A DNA stretch of 64,000 nucleotides from Gymnothorax reevesii (taxonomy: Eukaryota > Chordata > Actinopteri > Anguilliformes > Muraenidae), in the NCBI GenBank assembly GCA_029721435.1, contig CM056574.1:75807501-75871500 (forward strand), in the 5' to 3' direction. Every line of letters starts with the position of its first letter. Positions within the stretch are counted from its first letter, which is position 1. The translations under genes were made by a program, and so were the position numbers. Of this stretch, positions 10,020-21,114 are shown in pieces. Under the pieces are notes generated by a model. The model did not search any database, had not been told where the DNA came from, and was given only the letters and a program-made list of their open reading frames with translations.

Positions 10020-13000
10020 TCATTCCCATCCTTCTGCCACTCTCAGCGCCCTCCATCTATCCTTATACACACTTAACCTACTGTTCTCTTGTGCCATTAT
10101 ACATTCAATTTTACTGTGATGTTTTACAAAGATTTTGAATCTCTCTATCCTCAGAGCGTCCACAGATTTTGATTTAAAAATGAAAATTTTGCCAAGAAGT
10201 ATTAAAATATTGACTATTTTTCCGCAGTCATTTTTTAGACTGCCCAGAAGAATGGTGGGCAAGTCCAGTGTAAAATTACTTGAATATAAAGCCAGCCACC
10301 TCTGAATCCCTCTCCAAAACAGACCTACACAGGGGCAGTACCAAAATAAATGTTCCACTGACACAACCTCTTCGCCACAAAATCTACACAAGTTGGACTC
10401 CTCAATTCCCCAAATATGAAGCATCTTTTGAGTGGCCAAAAATTTATATATCAATTTAAACTGAAAAAATCTAATTGACGAATCTATAGTTGTTTTGTAA
10501 ATTAAATTGAAGACCTGGTTCCATGGAATTGGGAAATCTAGCATATACTCCCAAGAATCTAAAATATTGTGAGGATTAGCTCTCAGGTTTCTTGATTCAA
10601 GGTGAAACTTGTATATCATTCCATTTATGCTAGTTTTTTCAATCCACTGAAAGTTTTTCATAAATGATCGACAGACAAGCTCCTTGTTACTTCCTTAACA
10701 ATTCTTCTTTTCCATTTTAGCGGTATGGCGGCAACCAGTTGGTTGAACTTTTGTAGAGGGCAAACCTTGCCATAAATGTCAATTAACTCTTCATATGACA
10801 TTAATTTACCTTCATTATTTACAAGATCATTTATAAAAATAATGCCAGAATCAAACATATTTTTTCCAAAAAATTAATTTCATACCAATCAAGATGTTAG
10901 AATTGAACCATATGATTTGTTGCAAAATTTCCTCTGTATTTTCTGGAGGATAGAATTGAAATTGCAGCCAACTTTGTATGGCTTCCATTAAAAATGGGGA
11001 AAGATTGACGGCCAGTTCCTAATTGAATTGTGAGAACTGGGGGCATTTAATCTGTAGAAAGGGAAACAGTCCCTTTTTAAAAATCGGGTGTACATTGTCT
11101 AATAGTCTCCGGGAGAACCATCCAGGGTTTTTAAAAAACTTTGGAATCAGGGAGGCTTTGAGTGAGAGATTCAAAGCTCTTAAATTTTACAGTTTTAGGC
11201 CACCTGATTCATATTCATTGTAAAGGTACACACGCTTAACTTTATCTGGTTTACCACTCCATATAAATTTGAAGATTTTTTTCTCATATTGTTTGAAAAA
11301 TGATTCACTTGGTGAAGATAATGTCATAAACCAGTATGGAAATTGAGACACCACTAAGGAATTAATCAAGGTGATTTTACCATAAAGTGTTAAATATTTC
11401 CCTCCCCATGGCTGCAGAATTTTATCTATTTTATCAAGTTTTTTATTGAAGTTAACTTCTGAGAGATTATCCATGTTTTCAGGAACATGGATGCCAAGAA
11501 TATCAACTGATCCATTCTTCCACTTTATGGGTAAATTACACTGTAAGGTAAATGTTGTGTTTTTCAGAGAACCGATCCTAAGTATTGTGCATTTGTCATA
11601 ATTTGGCTTCAAGCCTGACAAGCAGGAAAAACAATCCAGGTCCTGTGTTAGGCTTTGTATGGATAAGGACTGAGGTGTCAACAGAAAGGTAGTATCATCT
11701 GCATACATAGAAACCTTTGTATGCAGCCCCTGGATTTCTAAGCCTTTGATATTTTTATTTGATCTAATCTTCATAGCAAGTATTTCAATTGCCATTATAA
11801 ACAAATATGGTGATAAAGGACAACCCTGTTTTACTCCCCTTGACAGTGAAATATCACCTGAAATATGACCATGATTTATAATTTTACATGTTAGGTTGTT
11901 GTACATAACTTTAACCCATTTTATGAGAGAGTCACCAAAGTTAAAATATTCAAGGCATTTATAAATAAAACCCAGACGAACCTTATCAAAGGCTTTTTCG
12001 AAATCTGCAACGAAAATTAAACCGTCTTTTTTTGATATTTCGTAGTTCTCTATAATTTGCAGTAGCTGCCTAATATTGTCCCCAATATTTCGACCCTGTA
12101 GAAATCCAGACTGGTCATTGTGAACAATATCAGATAAAACATTCTTAATGCGATAGGCAAGACATTTTGCTAGTGTTTTGGCATCACAACACTGTAGTGT
12201 AAGAGGTTTCCAGTTTTTTAAATAAACTGGGTCTTTATATTGGCCACTACTTTCTTGTTTTAATAGCAGTGAAATCAGGCCACTTTGTTGGGTCTCAGAC
12301 AGTACACCCTTATCATATGAGTAGTTAAAGCATGTAAGTAGTGGTTCTTTAATTTGATCATAAAAAGTCTGATACACCTCAATTGGTATGCCATCGAGGC
12401 CAGGTGTTTTCCCCGGCTGAAATGACTTAATTACCTGCCTAAGCTCGTCTTCAGATATTAGGCCTTCACAGGACTCTCTTTGCATGTCTGAAAGCTTAAC
12501 ATGGTTTTCTGGAAAAAAGTCTTTGCAGTGGGCACCATTTAGAGGCAGTGGTGGAGTCTGAAAAAAAAACAGTTCCGTAAAATATTTTTCTTCTTCTTTT
12601 AATATGTCTGTTGGGGTCACTAGAGTTTCACCCTTATTTGTGAGTCGTTTTTGTATGTTCTTTTTAGATGCATTTCTATATTGAAGATTTAAAAAATGTT
12701 TGTTGCATTTTTCACCTTTTTCCATCCATTTAGCTTTATTTTTTAAATATATATTAATTGATCTTTCTTGAAAAAGTTCATCAAGTTCATTCTGTTTTTC
12801 TTCCAAGATGTTCAACATATCATTAGATATAATAACAGAGTTATCATTATCTCGTGTAAGTTTTTCAATTTCTTTTGCTAGATTTTTCTCTTTTGCCCTA
12901 AACTGCTTTTGTTTGAAGGAAGAGTATTGTATTGCATGCCCTCTAAAGGCACATTTGAATGTATCCCACACAATAAGAGGATCTGCTGAACCTATATTAT

Positions 13001-13747
13001 TTGAGAAGAAGTCTGTAATGAAAACGTTTGTTTTGGTTCTAAAAGTATTATCCATTAAAAGACTCTGATTAAATTTCCAGTATCCTCGGCCTCTAGGGAA
13101 ATCGGTGAGTGATAGGTGCAGCCCTATCAGTTGGTGATCGGATCTTATTTTGTCTTCCATTAATGCGGTTTTAACTTTTGCAACCAAAGAGAAAGAGATC
13201 AGGAAATAGTCAATATGACTAGCTTGATTCTGTCTCCTCCAGGTATACCTGCGTAGATCTGGATTTCTGAGTCTCCAGATATCTACAAGGTCCATGGCAT
13301 CCATAATACCTGAAATTCCTTTCAAAGCATGCGGGTGATAATTTGTGTTATGATTACCTTTCCGATCTAAAGCAGGGTTTAATACGGTATTGTAGTCTCC
13401 TACCATGATAAAGACGTCGCTTGTCTCTTGTAAACCTGATAGATTATTAAGGATAATCTCAAAGAAGTTCCCAGTGGATCAGTGAGAGAAAGTGTTATTT
13501 TAATGTTCAGGTTGTTATGGAAGAGTGTCATTACACCTTTTGAGCTTTTTGTACCGTGGGAAAAATAGATTGGTCCCCCCCATTCTTGCTCCCAGACTGC
13601 TTCATCTGCAGGTATGGAATGCGTCTCTTGCAAACATAGAATATCGTAACCTTTATCTTTGAGCCAAGTGAAAATCGTTTGTCTTTTTTTATGGTCTGCA
13701 AGGCCATTACAGTTATAGCTGGCTATCCTCAGTTCTCCAACAACCAT
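10020..13747 (-). pseudogene. Tx1/L1-type LINE ORF2: endonuclease-RT, frame-broken
   Basis: The start at 13747 gives an endonuclease beginning LRIASYNCNGL, then LCLQETHS, interrupted by a frameshift near 13400-13440. It continues in the 739-residue frame 13406-11187. That frame holds VGDYNTVLNP (active-site Asp/Asn), HIDYFLIS and SDHQL, then the RT with FQPGKTPGLDGIP, ADFEKAFDKV, GVKQGCPLSPYLF and MYADDTTFLL. The C-terminal part follows in separate frames (10858-10658 and 10661-10020) and ends with a zinc-knuckle-like CRFCGEEVVSVEHLFWYC. At least three breaks are present. RT motifs place it in the L1/Tx1 group, unlike the L2 element it entered. Confidence 0.87.
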
Positions 13748-13825
13748 ATTTGGTTTAAAGATTTGTATTTAACATCTTCTTTGATCCAAAGCGTCAACCA
13801 GGGCAATGTAATCATATAAAGCAGA

Positions 13826-13839
13826 ATTGGGATGAATGT
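13826..13839. repeat. Right TSD of the Tx1-type LINE
   Basis: ATTGGGATGAATGT pairs with 4271-4284 (one mismatch). L2 coding sequence resumes here in frame with the residues LSGNIHPN, leading into the NPGP motif on the other side. Confidence 0.85.
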
Positions 13840-14190
13840 TACCTGATAGAAACAGGAGCATTATAGTCCATGTTGTCTTTGACGAGCGGACAGTGCAAGT
13901 TCCCCGTTCAAGGCCATCACCTACTAGTGTATCCACCGAAGGCAAATTTAGCACAAAAGCCAACAGGTAGAGCACGCCGACTAGCCACATGATTTATGTT
14001 TGCAATTTGCCGGTTGATGAGGAAAAAAAAAATCTATCGATTTCTGTTGGCCAACACTAAACTAGGTTATTAAAACAGTTTAAAGGTTCCTGTGATCATT
14101 TACAGATATCCAGTCCTTTAGACACAAAAACGCAGATGCGAACACAAGCACAAACGTGAAAAAAATGCTTATGCCGCCATCTTGGGTCTT
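13826..14190 (-). pseudogene. L2 LINE #1: N-terminal leader and 5' UTR
   Basis: The minus-strand frame from 13990 starts MWLVGVLYLLAFVLNLPS, a hydrophobic signal-like segment, and runs to LLFLSGNIHPN, where the Tx1 insertion enters. The remaining bases to about 14190 hold no coding and end at a GCCGCCATCTTGGG block, likely the element's 5' UTR. A comparable leader precedes the second L2 copy at 41663-41863. Confidence 0.7.
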
Positions 14191-14196
14191 TGTTTC

Positions 14197-14645
14197 TATG
14201 TTAACTTTCCATGTTCTTTTCATGCCTGATAATATGTCCAACAGTGAGCTCACTTTAAGGGCCGAGTCTCTTGCTGCAGCATATCCCACTGATCTGACCA
14301 TGAGCTTGGCAGATGAACTTGTTCAGTACAAATCATTCATTTCAGAAGAACAAAAATGCCCAAATACAATGCTAAAGACCATGGTAAATTTGGATTTACA
14401 GTCCACTTTCCCAAATGTTTACATAGCACTCAGACTGTTTTTGACCCTGCTAATAACAAACTGTGAAGGGGAACGGTCATTCTCCAGACTGGCTCGAATT
14501 AAAAATGCTCAGGATGAAAATGTGCCAAAATCGCTTGAATTCACTCTCCCTTCTAGCAATAGAATCAGAGTTTGTTCAACAGCTCAACTTTGATGAGTTA
14601 GTGGACAACTATGCAAGAAGGAAAAGCAGAAAGAAACTTTTGTAG
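14197..14645 (+). pseudogene. hAT transposase C-terminal dimerisation fragment
   Basis: The frame around 14220-14590 encodes the hAT C-terminal region, with LLITNCEGERSFSRLARIKN as the signature (compare T-N-C/A-E-R-S-F-S in hAT proteins). After about 14510 the ancestral reading continues in the +1 frame as NRLNSLSLLAIESEF and ends FDELVDNYARRKSR, so one indel breaks it. Only the C-terminal 140 or so residues survive. It could be a ZMYM1-like hAT relic rather than an active transposon gene. Confidence 0.75.
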
Positions 14646-15186
14646 AATCCTGAGGTACGGTAGGTTGGCGCGGGGGTGGGTGGAGGCCTTTGCAAACTCC
14701 TGGCCCCGGGCCCCAGACCCCCCATAATCCGGCCCTGGTGAGAGGTGGTATAATCCCGGACACGTGAACGGTAAAGGGGAACTCCGTTCAATTTCAACAC
14801 GTATCTTTGTTGTTTATGGTGAAGGAGTGCTGTCAATAGCGAGACAAACAAAGAAATTTGGTTTTGCCTACACCGAGTTATGCTCCTGCTTAAGTTCGCA
14901 CCTAAGCGGCTCCAATGGGGCAGGCTTTTAACGTGCTTTTAGCGTTTTAACCAAGGAAAACAGCGGTCAACAAAAAATACGGCCTCCCAGTAACTCACCC
15001 CCTCTCTCTCTTCTCCCTACTTCCTACTTCCGCCAAATCCCCAGTGATTATATCAACTAAATGTTACCGCCCCCAATTAACGTGTAACCAAACAAAGAAA
15101 CAAAAAGGTAACAAAATATAAACCTGAAAAACTCAAATATAACCCATTAAATTCCCTATTTAGACATGGTATTGATTAACATATTT
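14646..15186. other. Non-coding interval
   Basis: The first 100 bases (C-rich, CCCCATAATCCGGCCCTGG) probably belong to the hAT 3' end. The rest is pyrimidine-rich and then AT-rich; I see no gene, terminal repeat or RNA in it. Confidence 0.5.
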
Positions 15187-15610
15187 TTTTTTGTGGGGAA
15201 AAAGGATGGCGGTCTGAGACCCTGTATTGATTATAGGGGTTTGAATAAAATCACCGTTAAAAACCGATACCCCCTTCCGTTAATGAACCCCGCGTTTGAA
15301 CGTCGCAGGAGGCGTCATTTTTTACGAAGCTAGATCTTCGTAATGCTTTTAATTTGATTGCATTCGGGGGGGGAAGAATGGAAAACTGCTTTTAACACTC
15401 ATGACGGGCACTACGAATATCAGGTCTTACCGTTTGGGCTGGTTAACGCCCCCTCGGTGTTCCAGGCATTCGTCAATGACGTGCTCCGAGAGATGTTGGA
15501 GAAATTCGTCTTTGTTTATCTTGACGAAATTTAGATTTTTTCTTCAAGACTCTCGGAGCACAGACGTGCTTGAAGCCCTTCTCAATGCCAAACATTTTGT
15601 TAAAGCTGTA
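15187..15610 (+). pseudogene. Ty3/Gypsy RT fragment
   Basis: Successive frames read [42 protein letters not shown], then [22 protein letters not shown] and FVFVYLDEI followed by a stop. This is the standard Gypsy RT palm, with frameshifts near 15300-15370 and a YLDE box in place of YLDD. It resembles chromovirus-like Gypsy RT more than the Gmr1 RT in this window. Flanking element sequence is not visible. Confidence 0.78.
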
Positions 15611-15887
15611 AAATGTCAGATCACGTGAGCCAATAGAACATAGATAACATTTCAAACGTTGAAACTGAGACATTTTACATTTTTATCCACAAAATGAGCT
15701 TATTTCAAATTTTCTGGCTGCAACGGGTCTCAAAAAAGTTGGGACACGGGCAAAAAAGGGCTGAAAAAGCAATTAATATGTAAGAGAATCAGCTGAAAGA
15801 ACATTTAGCCAGTAATTAAGTGAACTGGCATCAGGTGTGTAACATGATTAACTATAAAAGGGATGTCTTAGAGAGGCTGGGTCTCTC

Positions 15888-16486
15888 CAACTACTTTCAG
15901 ATTGACAGCATTGCAGTAGCTCCAGAGCAGCACCAGGTAAAAGTTTGATCTGAATTGATTTACGGCAGAGTAATTTACTGTGGCTTAGTTTACCCCAGAG
16001 TAATTTAAACTACCTCTGGAGGTGGTTTAACTCTGGGGCAGCACTAGAGAAGCACCGGATTAAGTGCGATATGAATTGCACTCCTGCTCAGCACCGTATT
16101 AAATTTGCTCAAGCAGAGAGGAAATGGTCAGCGTTCGTTGAACAGTTTTCCGCTCATGGCTAAACGAAGGCGCAGGTGTCCAGGAAATGTGTGTGTACTG
16201 CTGATCAGCGTCATTCGCCCTCAGTTTGACAACTGAATCGGTTTTTTTATTGCCATGTTTGCAACTGTGCATTAAAAAGAAAGAAAAACATAAACAATAT
16301 ATGGCTCGCCGACACTTCGTAATCACCCAACATGTTTTCGTATACCAATGCCCATAATGCATTGCACACGATTACGCAAAGGGAATTTCCGGCCCATGCC
16401 AAGGTTTCGGTTTAGGAAAACGATACCATGATGACTAATAGGGTGGCGAGATTTCAATATGAATAGGTCTCGCTGATTTAATACAG
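15888..16486 (+). other. Unidentified segment X, left part (right part 25619-25731)
   Basis: Sequence between the broken Tc1 and the Rex3 target duplication. It contains several AGCACCGGATT/GCAGCACC words, also seen in the right part (GCAGCACCGGATTGCGATCG at 25690), and TTTACCCCAGAGTAATTTAAA-like motifs. Joined across the Rex3 insertion it is about 0.7 kb. No coding and no clear terminal inverted repeats. It may be a degraded non-autonomous element that opened the Tc1. Confidence 0.4.
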
Positions 16487-17188
16487 CGAAGGGGGACTGT
16501 TAAAGGAATTTCAACATTATATTCCTCGTATCACCATCACATAAGAAACCCAGACTACTCAGGGAAAAAATCAGTCAGAGGCAGAGAAGTTAATATTCAA
16601 GCCAAAGTCCGTTTACTTTTCTGCAGCAAAGGATCCCCATACAAGTCAAGTCAAGATGGAGGATGATACAGTTAGGGCTCTAATTTCGTAGACCAGGCGC
16701 AGGCGCAGCGCAGGCGCGGCGCATGGGGGGTGCGCCGCGCCAACGGGGTGTGTCCAGGCGTATGTGGCAATTTCGTGCCCGGCGTAGCCTGGCGCAAGTA
16801 CTCCTCTGTCCCTCCTCTGCCCCTCCTTCCAGCGCAAGTTGGCAAAGAAGGCGTGTTTGGGTATAACACAGCCGAGTCAAATCTTCACCAGTCAAATGAG
16901 CTCCTCACCTCACCTTTAATGTGTTAGAATATAGCCTAGAAGGCGACCCAGCCGAGTCAAATATTGCTCACTGGCAAGAGAAACGATGGATAGCGTGTTC
17001 CTGTTATTAGAAACTGTAGCTGCTTAAAATTTTGGGATTAACATGCATATACAACAAAGCAAGATACGTTACACATTTATTTCCAACATGTGATCTTAAC
17101 TCAGTACGAGATCATAGCAACAGGCTGCATTCCTTTCCCCCACTAAAGACGATAAAACATAAGTGACAATAATAGTAGCCTAGTATTA

Positions 17189-18132
17189 AGCCACTTGCAC
17201 ACTGGACGCGAAACAAATTTTTCGCTCGACAGATTGCGTCTTGTGTCCAAAGGTCTGACAGGGTTTTAATAAATCGTCGTGTCCGACAGTCTATTATTGT
17301 TTTTAATTTCTTCAAATCTACTGACTCTTTCAGACATTAAACGTTAATGTTTGATAAGAGGGTTCAGTTCTTCAAGATGAGTACCGAGAATTTCAATCAA
17401 TGTTTCTGTTTAAGCTCTGCGCAATAAAGTGAGTCGACACTGGCGCGAGACAATGTACAATGCCTCCGTGTCTGACAGCCAAAAAAAAAAGGACGATTAG
17501 AACAGATTGATAATGAAATAAAGAATAAAAAGAAACATTTTAACAACAGAGCATCCAATGAACACTGCGATTTATTTATTGGCGGGTCATCTTTGTTTGA
17601 TATCACGTTTGTTGCTGATATATTTTTATTCTTTATTTCGTTATAAATCTGTTCTCATATCAATACTTTTACTTTTTGCTGGCTGCTGGACATGGAGTAA
17701 TTTGCATTTCGTGTCGGACAGTCTTGATCGTGCATGCGATGATTTCTTCACTCTGTCAGTGGTCATGGAATTGATTTGCTCACGCACTATATTATCTCTG
17801 CTGTGGAAATAATAATGTGCTCGATCCATCTGACTAATTTTCAAAAGAAAGACCGAATAAATACTGATGTCTATCTTCAACGGAAGAAAACAGATGAAAA
17901 GGCTAAAAAGACCAAGAAAAGTCGATAGCTATCAATTTGCATTTTGTGAAGGCCGAACAAAAGCAGCCAAGTTTGCACGTCTAATAATTCCTGGAATACT
18001 CGGAAAAACTAGAACTTTTATGACTCTCGGACACGGAGCTATATTAAAACCCTGTCCGACTATTGCGTCTTTGCATTGACTTTGTCTGTAATCAGTCGAA
18101 AAATTCGTTTTGCGTCCAGTGTGCAAGCGGCT
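17189..18132. mobile_element. Inverted-repeat element nested in the Harbinger-like element
   Basis: A 944-bp segment with about 40-bp imperfect inverted ends (AGCCACTTGCACACTGGACG at the left, reverse-complement version at the right with GCGGCT) flanked by TTA (17186-17188, 18133-18135), or TTAA if the boundary is moved one base. Internal GTGTCNGACAG words recur in both orientations (for example 17279, 17468, 17712, 18029). No coding is recognised. PIF/Harbinger or piggyBac-like non-autonomous origin are both possible. Confidence 0.75.
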
Positions 18133-18159
18133 TTAATGAGCATAGAACGCAAGCATTCG

Positions 18160-18186
18160 ATATATATATCTATATATATATATATT
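18160..18186. repeat. TA-rich microsatellite
   Basis: GATATATATATCTATATATATATATATTATA, a TA dinucleotide run in the right arm of the Harbinger-like element. Confidence 0.8.
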
Positions 18187-19197
18187 ATACAGTTTGTGGT
18201 TGGCTGAGAAAGATGTGAAGTCCTTAGTTTGCATCACAGATTCAGTTGCGTTGATTAAGCCAGGTCAAGTTTCCATTACGCGTGGCAACCGCCTGACATC
18301 AGGACAATCGATATAAATACAATAATTTATGTCCTTATTCAGATAGTTACATTAAATAGTGCTTCCTGTAATTTTTTCTTGCATTGAAATGTGCCTGACA
18401 TTCTGTAAACCTGCCTGTGAGATTTCGGTGACGTGTGCGCACTCTGCGCCGGTCAGCCAAATTACCACTGCACGAAAATTAAACCAGGTTGGAGCTGGCG
18501 AGTTTTCTGCGCAACTCCAGCGGAGACTTTTTCTACGAAATTGTCACTGCGTCTTGATGAATATGTGACACCTCCCCCTACTACGCCGCCACACCCATCT
18601 CGGCGCACCTTCGTCTACCGAAGGCTGCGCACCCCACGAAATTACCACTACGCGGGCTGCGCCGTACGAAATTACCACTGCGCGGGCTGCGCCTCGCTAC
18701 GCCAGCTGCGCTGCGCCAGGAAATTAGAGCCCTTAGTCTCTCTCTGGTTTTTGTAGGGGTACTCCATGACGTTCTCCTCCCCCCGCGCTGATTTACACAT
18801 CATGATGTAATCTGGAGAGCTCTCTCTGTCTTATGCCACCTGCGTCACGCTGTCGTAAGGCTGCACACATACATCTCGTTGGGGAGGAGAGCACCTGTCT
18901 TCTCTATCAGCCCCGGCTCCAGTTTATCTTGTTATGCATTCCGGAGCTTTCTATAAACACAAACTTAGAGAAAGAGAAAAACATCTTGTCCTTGGTACAG
19001 ACATTCAGCTTTGCATGACTTTAGATAGGCTATATGTCATGACGCACTGGTACAGTCATGCAGGCCCCTGTTAAATCAGAAATATGCAAGCACACACACT
19101 CTAGGCCTAAAAGGTTATGAAAGAAAGTAAAGTAGGAGCAAGCAAGGATAAACAATTAATAATACTTAAATCAATCAATAAAAAAAATGATTCCACA

Positions 19198-19208
19198 TTT
19201 CCCCCCTG
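19198..19208 (-). other. ERV polypurine tract
   Basis: CAGGGGGGAAA on the minus strand immediately before the 3' LTR. Confidence 0.85.
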
Positions 19209-19249
19209 TTTATTATTGATTATCCGCCAGCATGCCACTTCTCTCATTT

Positions 19250-20030
19250 TTCAGCATGTGCTTCATTCACGGGGAAGATGTGTCATCATATCACCACTGC
19301 TCTCTATTCTTTTGTTCAAACAATCCTTCAGCTCCTCGGGCAGAGTATACATCTCATTTTTTTCCTGTAATAGAAACCTCTGATACTGTGGATTAGTACT
19401 CAACATTCTTGATATCATTCCTTTAATTATCGGAATTCCACAGCAACTGCAAAAGAGCAGTACTGCGAATCCCCAAACTACAAGACATTACAGATGTAAT
19501 TCCCGCTTTCCAACCCCCAGACAGAAGCCAGTCACTTAGAATTTGTCACTACTGGTGCAAGGTCTCGCTGTTGTGCATCAGATATGTCTTTTAAACGTTG
19601 CAAGGCTTGATCAATCACCCCTCCTGCCTCATCATTAGCGAGTATATAGGTACACATACTGGCCCAATAAGCTGACAGATCCCCCCTTGTGCTGCTGTCA
19701 ACAGATACAATAAGCAGAAGTAGCATCCTGCAATTCCAACTTGGATACATAATTTTTGCACTTAGATCCTTTGAAAACTCCCATCTAGGGCGCAGTCCCC
19801 AACTTGATCCCTTTTCACAGAGATCTCCACCCAGGCTCCCCCAGGTTGAGAACTCTGCTTTCTACTTCCTGGTGTCTCCTTTTCAGGGCCCACCGATCAC
19901 AGAAGCACCACTCGCCTACTGACGCATTCGCTTTGACAGTTTCACCCACTTCGCCTGTTCACAGAGGTCGTCTCCATCACCCCTCTGCTAGGTGTGGGCT
20001 GTCACCCACGTACCACGTGTTGTCCACCAC
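19250..20030 (-). pseudogene. ERV env remnant (transmembrane subunit)
   Basis: On the minus strand, 19750-19532 encodes LQRLKDISDAQQRDL, an ectodomain-like helix. A different frame near 19470-19385 encodes a hydrophobic anchor ending in a CCGIP motif and a short tail, the usual end of a retroviral Env. Stops and frameshifts separate the pieces, and the surface-subunit part around 19900-20030 is barely recognisable. The gene is non-functional as read. Confidence 0.6.
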
Positions 20031-20140
20031 CTTACATGCGACAAACACGCCGACTAGATTGTACCATGGAAATATGTCAATTCATACTTCACCAGACACT
20101 ACTTCACCAGACACGGGGGTCTTCAGTCCTCTCCGCAGCA

Positions 20141-20650
20141 CTATTTGCAACATTTCTGTAATCGGCTTACGAGGGGGCGAATCTGCAAATTGCAACGCTT
20201 AGTAGATTGCTGGGGTCCGGTTCCCAGAACCACCATCTGATCCCCTGCAACCTCACTTTGTTCGTTTTCCTTGAACACACGCATTGTCTCCCACGTAGTA
20301 GGACCTGTAGGAACCACCCCGAGCCCCAGTTTAGACATTACGTCCCTCCCCAGGAGGTTTACTGGGCACTGTGCGGACACCATTACAGAGCAGAGTGTAG
20401 CAATCCCCTCAGGATCCTCGAATTTGAGTTCCTCTGCTGCTACGCTGTCCCATTGCCCCATTTGCAGCACAAGTTTGTGTCACATTAGTGCTGAGCCGAT
20501 GTGGAAAAAATTGCACTTACTTTTCTGATAACAGTTCAACATGCCCCCGTGTCAAATAGAAAAGAAATTGGTGTATCATTTATAATTAGGGTTTTCCAAG
20601 CACTCGTCGGTGCAGCCTTTAATGCAAACAATTTAATTTTATCATAGGGA
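20141..20650 (-). pseudogene. ERV aspartic protease remnant
   Basis: Minus-strand reading shows FLFDTGA (active-site Asp-Thr-Gly) near 20545, followed after stops by the frame 20470-20141 with CPVNLLGRDVMSKLGLG, the conserved C-terminal protease motif of retroviruses. A stop directly after the active site and a second near 20480 break it. In this provirus it lies downstream of integrase, an unexpected order. Confidence 0.75.
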
Positions 20651-21114
20651 AATGGCTCCCCAGACGCTAACCCTTCCCCCAGGGCGGTTAGTCATTCCGA
20701 ATTGTTCCTGTCGTTTATTTGTGGATACCCATTCAAAATCAATAGCTTCCCCTGGCACCCCTGGGTTACTCCCACAAATCCTGTGCCATTTCCTTTGACA
20801 CATCGACTATATTAAGTAGAGGTAAACTGGGGTCTATTGAAACTAATCCATTACGTGCAGTAGACACTGCCATGGCGCATTTAACTATACTGTTCACATT
20901 CATTGTAGGCGCAACATATGTTTAAGAATGAACAGACACAGGGAGAGATAAGTCATTTCATTAAACCACTTTTTTTTTTTTTTTTTTAAATTAATAAGTC
21001 CCGGAGTCTCTACTGACTTGGAGCGTTACTAAACTCTTCACCGGGTTTGAGACGGGCGGGCTCTATATGCCACGCCCCCCTTTGTAGCCGGACTCCCTCC
21101 AAGTCTATCCTGAC
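20651..21114 (-). other. ERV interval: gag-end-like sequence and poly-T run
   Basis: 20660-20790 reads on the minus strand as a hydrophilic frame leading into the protease, perhaps the end of gag. 20970-20987 is T18 on the plus strand (A18 on the coding strand), between the protease block and the integrase block. The homopolymer could mark an insertion or RNA-mediated join. Confidence 0.45.

Larger units (their letters stand above)
4285..13825 (-). mobile_element. Tx1/L1-type LINE, 5'-truncated, with Gmr1-A inside
   Basis: Bounded by 14-bp target duplications. The left end carries a T12 run (4288-4299), the poly(A) tail of a minus-strand LINE. After subtracting Gmr1-A the element is about 4.2 kb. 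It begins roughly 80 bases upstream of the ORF2 start, so ORF1 is missing through 5' truncation. Coding sequence is ORF2 at 10020-13747. The stretch 4300-4629 plus 9929-10019 is 3' untranslated sequence with an AT-rich microsatellite that took the Gmr1-A insertion. Confidence 0.85.
1..14190 (-). mobile_element. L2-type LINE #1, host of nested insertions
   Basis: This is a degenerate non-LTR retrotransposon read right to left. The order on the minus strand is hydrophobic N-terminus (13826-13990), endonuclease (3428-4270), RT N-terminal part (2642-3420), RT centre (1482-1617) and RT C-terminal part (1-977). The pieces rejoin in order once the insertions at 978-1477, 1618-2641 and 4285-13825 are removed, each with a visible target-site duplication. 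The RT motif PQGSVLGP and the YADD box fit the CR1/L2 side of the LINEs. The 3' end lies outside the window and the right edge near 14190 is approximate. Frameshifts make it inactive. Confidence 0.82.
16675..18732. mobile_element. Harbinger-like inverted-repeat element in the ERV LTR
   Basis: A 2058-bp element with 13-bp inverted ends GGGCTCTAATTTC/GAAATTAGAGCCC and a 3-bp TTA duplication (16672-16674, 18733-18735), as made by PIF/Harbinger-type transposases. Comparison with the uninterrupted right LTR gives the empty site. The subterminal DNA is very GC- and CpG-rich with repeated TACGAAATTACCACT and GCGCGGGCTGCGCC words. No transposase is visible, so it is probably non-autonomous. Confidence 0.8.
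16498..19197 (-). repeat. ERV 3' LTR, interrupted
   Basis: 16498-16674 and 18736-19197 together match the right LTR 23628-24268 closely (small differences such as one CA unit). They are separated by the TTA-flanked insertion 16675-18732. Confidence 0.9.

Noticed and set aside
16646..16927. Overlapping frames on both strands near the left end of the Harbinger-like element
   Set aside because: GC-rich DNA has few stops; the frames overlap in several registers and cross the element boundary.
18433..18756. 107-codon plus-strand frame
   Set aside because: It consists of the repeated subterminal motif (RNYHYAGCAVRNYHCAGCA) and crosses the element boundary into the LTR; not a gene.
20271..20528. 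Plus-strand frame opposite the retroviral protease
   Set aside because: It is complementary to the recognisable protease block and has no motif of its own.
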